From Pseudomonadota bacterium (GTDB taxonomy: Bacteria > Pseudomonadota > Gammaproteobacteria > Burkholderiales > Ferrovaceae), in contig JAGWIJ010000002.1 in NCBI GenBank assembly GCA_028873535.1, positions 1 through 64,000 on the forward strand: a stretch of 64,000 nt of DNA. Direction: 5' to 3'. The translations under genes were made by a program, and so were the position numbers. Below are positions 53,485 to 62,029 of the stretch, one piece after another; within the stretch, counting starts at the first letter, position 1; each line of letters starts with the position of its first letter. The notes below the pieces were generated by a model. That model was not told where the DNA came from, made no database searches, and saw nothing but the letters and a program-made list of their open reading frames with translations.

Positions 53485-54339
53485 ATGTCCCTGAAGCACA
53501 TCCTTGGCGGCCTGGCCGCCGCCCTGATCCTGGCGTTTGCCGCCGCCCCGGCCGTCCGCGCCGATGACACCCCGGCTGCCGCGGCGACCGCCGCTGCAGC
53601 GCCCGCCACGGCGAGTGCGCCGGCCGCGCCGAGCGACGCCCCGCCGGGCAGCACCGCCCACGAAACCGTCGACAACCCCTATGGACTGCAGGCACTGTGG
53701 AAAGGCGGCGACTTCGTGGCCCACGGAACGCTGACCATCCTGATGATCATGTCGCTGGGAACCTGGTACATCCTGGTCACCAAACTGATCGAACAGTCGA
53801 AGGTGCTCAAGGCGGCGCGGGAAGCGCAGGACAGCTTCTGGAGTGCCGCCACGGTCACCGAAGGTACCGCAGCGCTTGCCGAAGCCAGCCCCTTCCGCTA
53901 CATCGCGGAAACCGGACTGTCGGCCAATGACCACCATGAAGGCAAACTGGTCGAGGCCATCGATCGCCACAGCTGGGTGACCATGAGCATCCAGCGCGCC
54001 GTCGACCTGATAGCCGCACGCAGCTCGGAAGGCCTGACCTTCCTTGCCACGGTCGGTTCGACCGCGCCCTTCGTTGGGCTGTTCGGCACCGTGTGGGGCA
54101 TCTACAACGCGCTCACCGCCATCGGCATTGCCGGCCAGGCCTCGATCGACAAGGTGGCCGGTCCCGTTGGTGAAGCGCTGATCATGACCGCCATCGGTCT
54201 GGCCGTTGCCGTGCCGGCGGTGCTCGGCTACAACTGGCTGGTCCGTCGCAACAAGACGGCCATGGAGAAGGTGCGCACCTTCGGCGCGGACCTGCATTCG
54301 ATCCTGATCGCCGGCGCCCGCGTCGGCGCGCGCAGCTGA
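53485..54339 (+). CDS. exbB: ExbB (MotA/TolQ/ExbB proton channel)
   Basis: 284 residues from ATG 53485, with GAGGAG upstream. A signal peptide and an Ala/Pro-rich periplasmic stretch (to about 65) precede three TM helices; the ExbB signature is seen in FLATVGSTAPFVGLFGTVWGIYNAL and ALIMTAIGLAVAVPAVLGYN. Forms the inner-membrane proton channel with ExbD. The long extracytoplasmic N-terminus is common in ExbB2-type proteins of Xanthomonas and relatives. Confidence 0.95.
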   Translation: MSLKHILGGLAAALILAFAAAPAVRADDTPAAAATAAAAPATASAPAAPSDAPPGSTAHETVDNPYGLQALWKGGDFVAHGTLTILMIMSLGTWYILVTKLIEQSKVLKAAREAQDSFWSAATVTEGTAALAEASPFRYIAETGLSANDHHEGKLVEAIDRHSWVTMSIQRAVDLIAARSSEGLTFLATVGSTAPFVGLFGTVWGIYNALTAIGIAGQASIDKVAGPVGEALIMTAIGLAVAVPAVLGYNWLVRRNKTAMEKVRTFGADLHSILIAGARVGARS

Positions 54340-54349
54340 GCCAGCCGCC

Positions 54350-54784
54350 ATGGCGATGACGATAGGCGCGCCCGAAGGGGGCGGCGAAGACGAAGCCATC
54401 AGCACCATCAACACCACGCCGCTGGTGGACGTGATGCTGGTGCTGCTGATCATCTTCCTGATCACCATCCCGGTGGTCACCCACACGGTGCCCGTCAAGC
54501 TGCCCAAGGAACGCAACCTTCCAACGCAGACCAAACCGGAAAACATCCTGATTTCGGTCACCCAGGATGGCGACGTTTACTGGAATGCCACCTTGATCCC
54601 GGACAATCCGACCCTGGTCGAGCGCCTCAAAAAGGAGGCCGTGAAGGTGCCGCAACCCGAAGTGCATATCCGCGGCGACCAGAAGGCACGCTACGAAGGG
54701 GTCGGGAAAGTGGTCATGGCTTGCCAGCGGGCCGGCATTGCCAAGGTCGGCTTCATTACCGAACCGCCGCCGCGCGGCCAATAA
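54350..54784 (+). CDS. exbD: ExbD (first copy)
   Basis: 144 residues from ATG 54350. Short cytoplasmic N-terminus, one TM with the conserved proton-path Asp in INTTPLVDVMLVLLIIFL, and a periplasmic domain with PVKLPKERN. Partner of ExbB and TonB. Followed 13 bases later by a second ExbD, an arrangement seen in TonB systems of Xanthomonas and relatives. Confidence 0.95.
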   Translation: MAMTIGAPEGGGEDEAISTINTTPLVDVMLVLLIIFLITIPVVTHTVPVKLPKERNLPTQTKPENILISVTQDGDVYWNATLIPDNPTLVERLKKEAVKVPQPEVHIRGDQKARYEGVGKVVMACQRAGIAKVGFITEPPPRGQ

Positions 54785-54797
54785 GGGAGAAACGAAC

Positions 54798-55220
54798 ATG
54801 GCCATGCAAGTGGGAAGCCAGGGCGAAGACGAGCCGATCATGGAGATGAACACCACGCCACTGATCGACGTGATGCTGGTATTGCTGGTGATGCTGATCA
54901 TCACCATCCCGATCCAGACCCATGCCGTGAAGCTCAACATGCCCAATGGAGCGCCGCCGCCGCAGCACAAGGAGCCCGTCGTGGTGACGATCGATGTCGA
55001 CTTCGACGGCACGCTGTATTGGAACGGCACGGCGGTGCCCGACCGCGCCAGTCTGGAGGCCAGATTCCAGCAGGTGGCGGCCGAAACCGACCAGGACGAG
55101 ATCCACCTCAAGCCGAACAAGCTGGTGACCTACGACCATGTCGCGGCGGTCATGGCGTCCGCCCAAAGGCTGGGCGTCACCAAAATCGGATTGGTCGGCA
55201 ACGAACAGTTCATCGAATAA
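54798..55220 (+). CDS. exbD: ExbD (second copy)
   Basis: 140 residues from ATG 54798 (AAGGGAG upstream). Same plan as its neighbour, with Asp in MNTTPLIDVMLVLLVMLI, but only partial identity in the periplasmic domain. Duplicate ExbD subunits may form a hetero-oligomer tuned to particular receptors. Twenty-one bases before the TPR gene. Confidence 0.95.
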   Translation: MAMQVGSQGEDEPIMEMNTTPLIDVMLVLLVMLIITIPIQTHAVKLNMPNGAPPPQHKEPVVVTIDVDFDGTLYWNGTAVPDRASLEARFQQVAAETDQDEIHLKPNKLVTYDHVAAVMASAQRLGVTKIGLVGNEQFIE

Positions 55221-55241
55221 TCCAGACGGACACCGCGCACC

Positions 55242-56462
55242 ATGACACTTTCCAAGCAAAGCACGCTGCTGGCATTGGGGCTTGGCCTGGCGTTTGCCAG
55301 CGTCTGCGCCGAGGACAGCCTGCGCCCGGAGATCGGCCGCCACCTGCAGCAGGCCGCCGACCTGGCGCAGAAAGGCAAGGCCAGGGAAGCCCTGGGACAG
55401 ATCGGCGAGGCCGATGCCCTCACTGGCAAAAGTGCCTACGAGAACTTCACCATCGAACGCATGCGTGCCTCGGTCGCCGCCGCCGCCGGTGACAATGCCA
55501 CCGCCGCCAAGTCCTTCGAGGCCGTGGTCGCGGCCAACAGGTTGCCGGCCGCGGACCAGATCAAGGCGGTCGAGGCCCTGGGCGGGATCTATTACCGCCT
55601 CAAGGACTATCCCAGGAGCGCCAGCTGGGTGGCTCGCTATGTCAAGGATGGCGGCAGTGACCCGGCCATGAAAGCGCTGCTCGCGCAGGACTATTATCTG
55701 GCCGGCGACTACGCCGCCGCAGCCAGCGAACTGCAACGCGAGGCGGCCGCGGCCGAAGCGGCTGGCAAACCACCCGCCGAGGAACGGCTGCAGATGCTGC
55801 TGGCCTGCCAGCGCAGCCTGAAAGACAGTAGTGGCTATGTCCACACCATGGAACTGCTGGTGCGCTACTATCCGAAAAAGGAATACTGGTCGGACTTTGT
55901 GCACCGGGTCGAGATCCGCGCCGGCTTTGCGGACCGCTTGCAGATCGACCTGTACCGTTTCAAGTATGCCCACGGTTTTCTCACCCAGCCTGCCCAACTG
56001 ATGGAAATGGCGCAGCTTGCGCTGCAGGCGGGTTTTCCCACGCTTGGCAAGAAGGTCATGGACCAGGGCTTCAGCGCTGGCCTGCTCGGCCGCGGCAGCC
56101 AGGCCGACCGCGAAAGGCGGCTGGCCAGGCTGGTGGACGAGCGCCTGGCCGCGGCGCACACCGATGCTGAGAAGTCCGTGGCGGAGGCCCGCGACAACCG
56201 TGATGGCACCGCACTGATCAACCTGGGCATGCAGGTTGCCGATGCCGGCGACGCCCGGCAGGGCATCGCGCTGGCAGAGGAAGGCTACCGCAAGGGCAAC
56301 TTCCGTCATCCTGACGATGCGCGTCTGCGCCTGGCCGAGGTCTACATCGATCAGAAGCAGGATGGCAAGGCGGTGGGCCTGCTCAAGGGCGTCACGGGCA
56401 GCGATGGCGCCGCCGACGTCGCCCGCCTGTGGCTGCTGCAGGCGCATGCGGCGCAGCCCTGA
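55242..56462 (+). CDS. Exported TPR-repeat protein of the TonB operon
   Basis: 406 residues from ATG 55242. Signal peptide STLLALGLGLAFASVCA, then alpha-helical repeats of TPR type (for example ADQIKAVEALGGIYYRLKDYPRSASWVARYV and PEERLQMLLACQRSLKDSSG). No enzymatic motif. TPR proteins often follow TonB-ExbBDD genes in these operons; a periplasmic scaffold for TonB or receptors is a plausible inference. 15 bases precede the oxygenase gene. Confidence 0.8.
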   Translation: MTLSKQSTLLALGLGLAFASVCAEDSLRPEIGRHLQQAADLAQKGKAREALGQIGEADALTGKSAYENFTIERMRASVAAAAGDNATAAKSFEAVVAANRLPAADQIKAVEALGGIYYRLKDYPRSASWVARYVKDGGSDPAMKALLAQDYYLAGDYAAAASELQREAAAAEAAGKPPAEERLQMLLACQRSLKDSSGYVHTMELLVRYYPKKEYWSDFVHRVEIRAGFADRLQIDLYRFKYAHGFLTQPAQLMEMAQLALQAGFPTLGKKVMDQGFSAGLLGRGSQADRERRLARLVDERLAAAHTDAEKSVAEARDNRDGTALINLGMQVADAGDARQGIALAEEGYRKGNFRHPDDARLRLAEVYIDQKQDGKAVGLLKGVTGSDGAADVARLWLLQAHAAQP

Positions 56463-56477
56463 GCCCGGGCGCAAGCC

Positions 56478-57989
56478 TTGACCGCAGCGCTGGCCGCCCT
56501 GATCGAACAGGCCGTCCATTCCGGTCCGGGCGCACCGGAATGGACGCGGATCGAGCAGGACCTGCTGGCCAGCCATGGCCAGGGGCGGGCGGACGCCCTG
56601 ATTCCTGGGCTGCAGCGCATGGTCGAGGCCTGGCCGCAGTCGGCGCAGGCCCACTGGCTGCTCGGTGTCGCGCTGCATGACACCCAAAAGCATGAGGAGG
56701 CGCTGGCCGCCATGGCGCAGGCGGCGGCCCTGGCGCCGCGGCCGGAGATCCTGCTCGGACAGGCCCAACTGTGCCATGAGACCGGGCGTCCGGCGGCCGC
56801 CCGCTTTGCAGCCCTTTGCGCCAGGACGCCCGACGATCCGAGGCTGGTGTGCAAACTGGCCGCCTCGCTCGCTGCGGAAGGCCAGCCGCAGGCCGCCGAA
56901 CAGGTCCTGGTGGCGGCGCTCGAGCGCCATCCGGCATGGCTGGATGGTCAACGGCAGCTCGCCAGCCTGCGCCAGACGGGCGGCAAACCGGACTTCGATC
57001 GCGCTTATGCCGAGGCCGTGCGCCGCGCACCGGACCATGCCGGCCTGCGCCTGGGCTGGTTCACCGAACTCGCCAAGGCGCGCCAGTGGGCATCGGCACG
57101 GCGCGTGATCCAGGACGCCCGGCATACCCTGGGCGAGTTGCCGGCACTGCAGATCGCCAGCGCCTATCTCGATGCCGAATCCGGCGCCGCCGACCACGAT
57201 CCCACGCTGTTCGATGATTTCGGTGTCAGCCTCGATCCCGGCCTTGGCCTCGCACGGGTGCGGCACGCCCTACGCTGCGGCGACGCGGAAAAGGCGGCAC
57301 GCCATGCTGAAGCCTTCCTGTCGACAGCCGCGGCCACCGCCTTCTGGCCCTATCTGTCGATCGCCTGGCGTCTGCTGGGCGACGCGCGTGCCGAGTGGCT
57401 GGATCGCCCGGACCAGTTCATCCGTGTGGCCAGCCTGGGACTCGGCAGCGGGCAACTGGAGGAATTGGCGGTGCTGCTGCGTTCCCTGCACACCATGGCC
57501 GAACCCTATCTGGAACAATCCGTGCGGGGCGGCACCCAAACCGACCGGCCCCTGCTGTTCCGCCATGAACAGCCCATCGTCCGCCTGCGCCAGGCGATAC
57601 GTGAAGCAGTCGCCGAATATGTCGCGGCCTTGCCGCCGCCCGACCCTCGCCATCCACTGCTTGCACCCCAGCGCCAGTCGCTGCGTTTTGCCGGCAGCTG
57701 GTCGGTACGCCTGCGCGACCAGGGTTTCCATTCATGCCACACCCATCCAATGGGCTGGATCAGCTCGGCTTGCTACATTGCATTGCCACCGGCTCCAGGT
57801 GAACCACCTGCCGGCTGCTTGCGCCTGGGGACCCCGCCGCCCGAACTTCGGCTGGATCTCGCGCCTTATCGCGAGATCGCGCCGCAAGCAGGTCAGCTGG
57901 TGCTGTTTCCCGCCACCATGTGGCACGGAACGGTCCCCTTCAAGGGCGAGGAGCGACTCACCGTCGCCTTCGACATGCGGCCGATGTAG
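56478..57989 (+). CDS. TPR-linked putative 2OG-Fe(II) oxygenase
   Basis: 503 residues from TTG 56478 (no strong ribosome site; the stop of the TPR gene is 15 bases before). N-terminal TPR-like repeats (about 15-330) with ALAAMAQAAALAPRPEILLGQAQL. The C-terminal about 200 residues are a double-stranded beta-helix oxygenase: FHSCHTHPMGWISSACYIALP, then MWHGTVPFKGEERLTVAFD, giving two His and Arg positions of the PF13759-like family. No signal peptide. Substrate unknown; peptide or protein hydroxylation is possible. Last gene of the TonB operon; tail-to-tail with GH31. Confidence 0.8.
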   Translation: MTAALAALIEQAVHSGPGAPEWTRIEQDLLASHGQGRADALIPGLQRMVEAWPQSAQAHWLLGVALHDTQKHEEALAAMAQAAALAPRPEILLGQAQLCHETGRPAAARFAALCARTPDDPRLVCKLAASLAAEGQPQAAEQVLVAALERHPAWLDGQRQLASLRQTGGKPDFDRAYAEAVRRAPDHAGLRLGWFTELAKARQWASARRVIQDARHTLGELPALQIASAYLDAESGAADHDPTLFDDFGVSLDPGLGLARVRHALRCGDAEKAARHAEAFLSTAAATAFWPYLSIAWRLLGDARAEWLDRPDQFIRVASLGLGSGQLEELAVLLRSLHTMAEPYLEQSVRGGTQTDRPLLFRHEQPIVRLRQAIREAVAEYVAALPPPDPRHPLLAPQRQSLRFAGSWSVRLRDQGFHSCHTHPMGWISSACYIALPPAPGEPPAGCLRLGTPPPELRLDLAPYREIAPQAGQLVLFPATMWHGTVPFKGEERLTVAFDMRPM

Positions 57990-58013
57990 CGCGTCCGCGC
58001 CTGTGGCGCCTCG

Positions 58014-60410
58014 TCAGGGTCGCACGGACAGCCGCACGGTGGTGGCCGCAGGCATGTCAGGCAGATCCTGCCGGACCAGCGCGCCCGGTCCATGCAGCTC
58101 CAGGGTGATGCCCGTCCACCAGGGCTGCCAGCTGCCCTGGCGGGCCCCGAACCGCACCGTGACGGCATCATCGCCCTCCTGCTGACAACTGATCGATTGC
58201 CGCAGGAAGGCGCCGCGCGTGAAGGCCATGCTGACGCCATCATCGAGGTACAGGCTGCCGCGACAGTCCGGTCCGGGATAGATGGCGAGAACGAGGCGAC
58301 CACGGGGTGTCTCGCTGGTGCTTTGCACCAGTGGCTGGCGCGGCAGGATGGCCCCCGGCCGAACAAACACCGGCAGGCGTGCGAGCGCGGCGTGCTCGTG
58401 CGCGACACTGCCGGACACAGGACTGCCCGACCAATAGTCATACCAGCCTTCGCCGGGCAAACGCACGTCGAAGGCTGCGCTCGATTCGGGCGTAGGCGGC
58501 GGCGCGATCAGCAGATCCGGGCCCAGCATGAACGCGGTTTCCAGACTGCTGAAGACCGCGCCGTCCGACAGCACGGACGGAAACTCCAGGAATACCGGGC
58601 GCATGAGTGGCAGTCCGCTGCGGCTGTGTTCCTCCGCAAGCGCGTAAAGGTAGGGCAGCAGGCGATAACGCTCTTCGATGTAGTGTCGGCGGATCGCCTC
58701 GTGTTCCGCGCCGCCTGCCCACACTTCCTGCGCCGGCTTGTCCTGCATGTAGTGATCGCGGAAGATCGGATTGAAAGCCCCCACTTCGATCCAGCGCGTC
58801 AGCAGGTCCGGCGTGGGCGCATCGCCGGCAAATCCGCCGATGTCGTCGCCAGCGAAGCCAAAACCGCTCAGGCCCAGATTGACCAGCATGGGCACCGACA
58901 AGCGCAGGTGCTCGTAAGTCGAGAGATTGTCCCCGGTCCAGGTGGCGGCGTAGCGCTGACCGCCGGCATAGCTCGCGCGTGTGAGCACGAATGGGCGTGT
59001 GTCCGGTGCAGCCGCCAGCAGACCTTCGCGTGTCGCCTTGACGTTGAGCATGCCGTAGACGTTGTGCATTTCGGCGTGGCTGGCCTGGCGTGGCCTGAAC
59101 CCGGGTTCTTCGATACGGTGCATCACGTCAAGCGGCATGGTCTTGCTGCGGACCTGGAACAAGGCAGGCTCGTTCATGTCGTTCCAGAAGCCCGCCACAC
59201 CCATCCCCACGAAGCCCCGATACTGCTCGCCCCACCACGTCCGCACAGCCGGCCGGCTGAAATCCGGAAACACCGAGGCGCCTGGCCACACCTCACCGCT
59301 GAAAGTGGAACCGTCGGCGTTGTGCACGAAGGCGTCGATGGCCATACCGCTGTCGTAGGGCCCATAGCCCTGCCCTGCGGCCTTGGCGATGTGAAGATCC
59401 GTGATCAGGACCAGACGGAATCCCTGCGCGCGCAGCGTGGCAACCATGCCTGGCATGTCAGGGAAGGCTGTGGTGTTGACCGTGAAGGGACGGTTGCGAT
59501 CCTGGTAGTCGATGTCACAGTACAGCACGTCCGCCGGAACGTGATCCGCACGCAGGTGATGCGCGACGTCCTGCACTTCCGCCTGCGACATGTAACTGTA
59601 GTGGGATTGCTGAAAGCCCAGTGCCCACAGCGGAACCAGCGGCGCTGTGCCGGCCAGGATGGCGTACTGGCGCACCACATCAGCGGGCGCTGGGCCTGCC
59701 ATGACATAGTAGTCGAGCGGCCCGCCTTCCGCGCTGACCGTGAGGACGTCGCGTGCCGCCTTGCCGAAATCGAAGTTGGTGCGCCAGGTATCGTCGACGA
59801 ACAGCCCGAAGGCACTGCCGCTCTCGCGCGCGCCGATCAGGAACGGGATCGACTTGTAGAGTGGATCCGACGCAGGACCGAATCCGAAGTGGTCGGTGTT
59901 CCAGAGCGTGAACGATCCGTCGCGACGATCCAGCCCGCCCGTCTTGTCACCCAGACCGAAATAGCGCGCATCGGCCGGCATGCGTTTGCGGATCTGGAAG
60001 CCCCCGTCCGTGAAGCGCAGGCCTTCCCCGGCATCCGCCAGCAGCACCTGTCCGCCGGCATCTTCGATCCGGGTCGCGAGCGTGGCGCGGTTCAGGGTGA
60101 TCCGCATGGCGGTAGTCGAAAGCACCACTTCGGTGCTGCCTTCCTGGACCGCCAGGGGCACGGTGGACTGGCGCACCGATGCGGGCACCGTCCAGGAAGC
60201 GTCTTCCGGCAGCCCGCGCTGTCCAGCACGAATGCGCAGGATTTCGGGACGCGGCGCGCTGACTTCCAACTGCACGTCGCCAGCCTGAAGGACGTAGCGC
60301 TGGACCGCCGTCCCGGCCGCGCAGGCGAGCCTGCCAGCTCCGGCCGGGACCAGAATGGCCAGCGCCGCGAGGATTGCGTGGCACACCGACAGGTTCGCGC
60401 GGGTGGCCAT
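58014..60410 (-). CDS. GH31 alpha-glucosidase (exported)
   Basis: 798 residues from ATG 60410. Signal peptide (AILAALAILVPAGAGRLACA), hence periplasmic or surface. GH31 catalytic barrel with nucleophile Asp in FWNDMNEP near 405 and acid/base Asp in TWTGDN near 490; N-terminal beta-sandwich with YFGLGDKTGGLDRR is typical. Acts on alpha-glucosides, possibly alpha-xylosides. It starts 4 bases after the halogenase-like gene, so translated together. Confidence 0.93.
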   Translation of the reverse strand: MATRANLSVCHAILAALAILVPAGAGRLACAAGTAVQRYVLQAGDVQLEVSAPRPEILRIRAGQRGLPEDASWTVPASVRQSTVPLAVQEGSTEVVLSTTAMRITLNRATLATRIEDAGGQVLLADAGEGLRFTDGGFQIRKRMPADARYFGLGDKTGGLDRRDGSFTLWNTDHFGFGPASDPLYKSIPFLIGARESGSAFGLFVDDTWRTNFDFGKAARDVLTVSAEGGPLDYYVMAGPAPADVVRQYAILAGTAPLVPLWALGFQQSHYSYMSQAEVQDVAHHLRADHVPADVLYCDIDYQDRNRPFTVNTTAFPDMPGMVATLRAQGFRLVLITDLHIAKAAGQGYGPYDSGMAIDAFVHNADGSTFSGEVWPGASVFPDFSRPAVRTWWGEQYRGFVGMGVAGFWNDMNEPALFQVRSKTMPLDVMHRIEEPGFRPRQASHAEMHNVYGMLNVKATREGLLAAAPDTRPFVLTRASYAGGQRYAATWTGDNLSTYEHLRLSVPMLVNLGLSGFGFAGDDIGGFAGDAPTPDLLTRWIEVGAFNPIFRDHYMQDKPAQEVWAGGAEHEAIRRHYIEERYRLLPYLYALAEEHSRSGLPLMRPVFLEFPSVLSDGAVFSSLETAFMLGPDLLIAPPPTPESSAAFDVRLPGEGWYDYWSGSPVSGSVAHEHAALARLPVFVRPGAILPRQPLVQSTSETPRGRLVLAIYPGPDCRGSLYLDDGVSMAFTRGAFLRQSISCQQEGDDAVTVRFGARQGSWQPWWTGITLELHGPGALVRQDLPDMPAATTVRLSVRP

Positions 60411-60414
60411 GATC

Positions 60415-61917
60415 TCAATCGGCCTTGCAGTGGCGATCGACGTAGGCCTGGTGCGTGGGCATCATCCGGGCACTGTTCGCCATGGTGCCGCGCAGCCGCT
60501 CGATGTAGTCGCTGCCATCCAGGGTGCGGTAGTCCAGGAAGGGGTCGGCACGCTCCGGCATCAGGCCCTGCCCGATCATCACGGCGAGCCAGCTGGGGGC
60601 GCCGAACAGGTCCATCTCGCCAGGCACGATGCGCCCGAAGCGGCGGAAGTGCTCCATCTTGTAGTGCAGGCTGTCCGGGATCGCCATCGCCCGGCAATAG
60701 CGCCACAGCTCGCTGTCGTCACGCGCGCCCAGGTGGTAATGCAACACGATGAAGTCGCGTATGCGCTCGTATTCGAGCGCACCGACCCGATTGTATTCCT
60801 GCACCACACAGGGATCGAAGTCGAGGTCGGGGAAGTAGGCAAGCAGTTTGGAAATGCCGGCCTGAATCAGATGGATGCTGGTCGACTCCAGAGGCTCCAG
60901 GAAGCCGCTGGAAAGCCCGATGGCGATCACATTCTTGTTCCACATCTGCCGGCGCCGGCCGGTGCGGAACCGGATCAGCCGCGGATCGGCAAGCGGCTTG
61001 CCTTCGAGGTGCCGCAGAAGCAGGGTGGCGGCTTCGTCTTCCCCCATCAACTGCGAGCTGAACACATGGCCGTTGCCGGTGCGGTGCTGCAGGGGAATCC
61101 GCCATTGCCAGCCCGCTGCATGGGCAACGGAGCGCGTGTAGGGCGTGAACTCGCCACGTTCGCTGGGCACGGCCAGCGCGCGGTCGCAGGGCAGCCAGTG
61201 GCTCCAGTCGTCAAAACCGGTCTTGAGCGTGTCTTCGATCAGCAAGGCCCGCATGCCGGAGCAGTCGATGAACAGATCGCCTGCCACGACCTCGCCGCTT
61301 TCCAGCGTCAGCGCGCGCACGTGGCCGCTGTCAGGATGCTGCTGCACCGAAGCCACCTTGCCCTCGATCCGCCGGGCGCCGCGCTGTTCGGCATGGCTGC
61401 GCAGGAAGCGGGCGTAAAGGCTGGCGTCGAAGTGGTAGGCATACAGATAGGTGGAGCGCACTTCGCGCGGATCGGACAAGGGCCGATCAAAGCGCCCCTC
61501 CTTGGCCGCAGCCCAGGCCATGCAGTATTCCTCAAAGGCGCCGGCGTGCCCGGCGCGCGCCGCGCGCTGCCAGTAGTGCTGGATCTGCACCAGGTCGAAG
61601 GGACGGCCATAGGCGCCAAAGGGATGGAAATAGCGATGTCCCTGCCGGCCCCAGTTGACAAACTGGATGCCGAGCTTGAATGAACCCTGCGTGCGGCGCA
61701 GGAACTCGTTCTCGTCGAGGCCGAGCATGTCGTTGAACTGCCGGATCGGCGGGATGGTCGCCTCACCTACGCCGACGATGCCGATTTCGTCGGATTCGAC
61801 CAGGGTGATGGTGCATTCGCGCTGGATGTTCGCGCACAGGGCTGCGGCGGTCATCCAGCCGGCGGTCCCACCGCCCAGGATGACAACCTTGCGGATCAAT
61901 CGGCTTTGCGTGTTCAT
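60415..61917 (-). CDS. Tryptophan-halogenase-like flavoprotein
   Basis: 500 residues from ATG 61917; an ATG nine codons upstream (61944) has GAGGG in front and is an alternative. FAD-binding GGGTAGWMTAAALC at the start, catalytic-type Lys in GSFKLGIQF near 77 and the WxWxIP motif (GWQWRIPL), all features of flavin-dependent tryptophan halogenases. In TonB-linked sugar loci such proteins are frequent, and no tryptophan-derived natural-product genes are near, so the true substrate is uncertain. A FAD reductase partner is not encoded here. Confidence 0.88.
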   Translation of the reverse strand: MNTQSRLIRKVVILGGGTAGWMTAAALCANIQRECTITLVESDEIGIVGVGEATIPPIRQFNDMLGLDENEFLRRTQGSFKLGIQFVNWGRQGHRYFHPFGAYGRPFDLVQIQHYWQRAARAGHAGAFEEYCMAWAAAKEGRFDRPLSDPREVRSTYLYAYHFDASLYARFLRSHAEQRGARRIEGKVASVQQHPDSGHVRALTLESGEVVAGDLFIDCSGMRALLIEDTLKTGFDDWSHWLPCDRALAVPSERGEFTPYTRSVAHAAGWQWRIPLQHRTGNGHVFSSQLMGEDEAATLLLRHLEGKPLADPRLIRFRTGRRRQMWNKNVIAIGLSSGFLEPLESTSIHLIQAGISKLLAYFPDLDFDPCVVQEYNRVGALEYERIRDFIVLHYHLGARDDSELWRYCRAMAIPDSLHYKMEHFRRFGRIVPGEMDLFGAPSWLAVMIGQGLMPERADPFLDYRTLDGSDYIERLRGTMANSARMMPTHQAYVDRHCKAD

Positions 61918-62029
61918 GGATTCTGCCTCTGCCGGAGCGGCCATGATGCCCTCGCCTCCCCAGGAAAGAAAAGGCGCGACGGGACCAGGGTCCCGCCGCG
62001 CGCAAGGCTGCTGCGTTGCGTTCAGCCGA

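Noticed and set aside
54756-57266. 836-codon reverse frame opposite exbD, TPR and oxygenase genes
   Set aside because: Antisense to three well-supported genes and without domain features; shadow frame.
60415-61917. Biosynthetic gene cluster for a halogenated natural product
   Set aside because: No NRPS, PKS, tryptophan-modifying or self-resistance genes nearby; context is sugar uptake.
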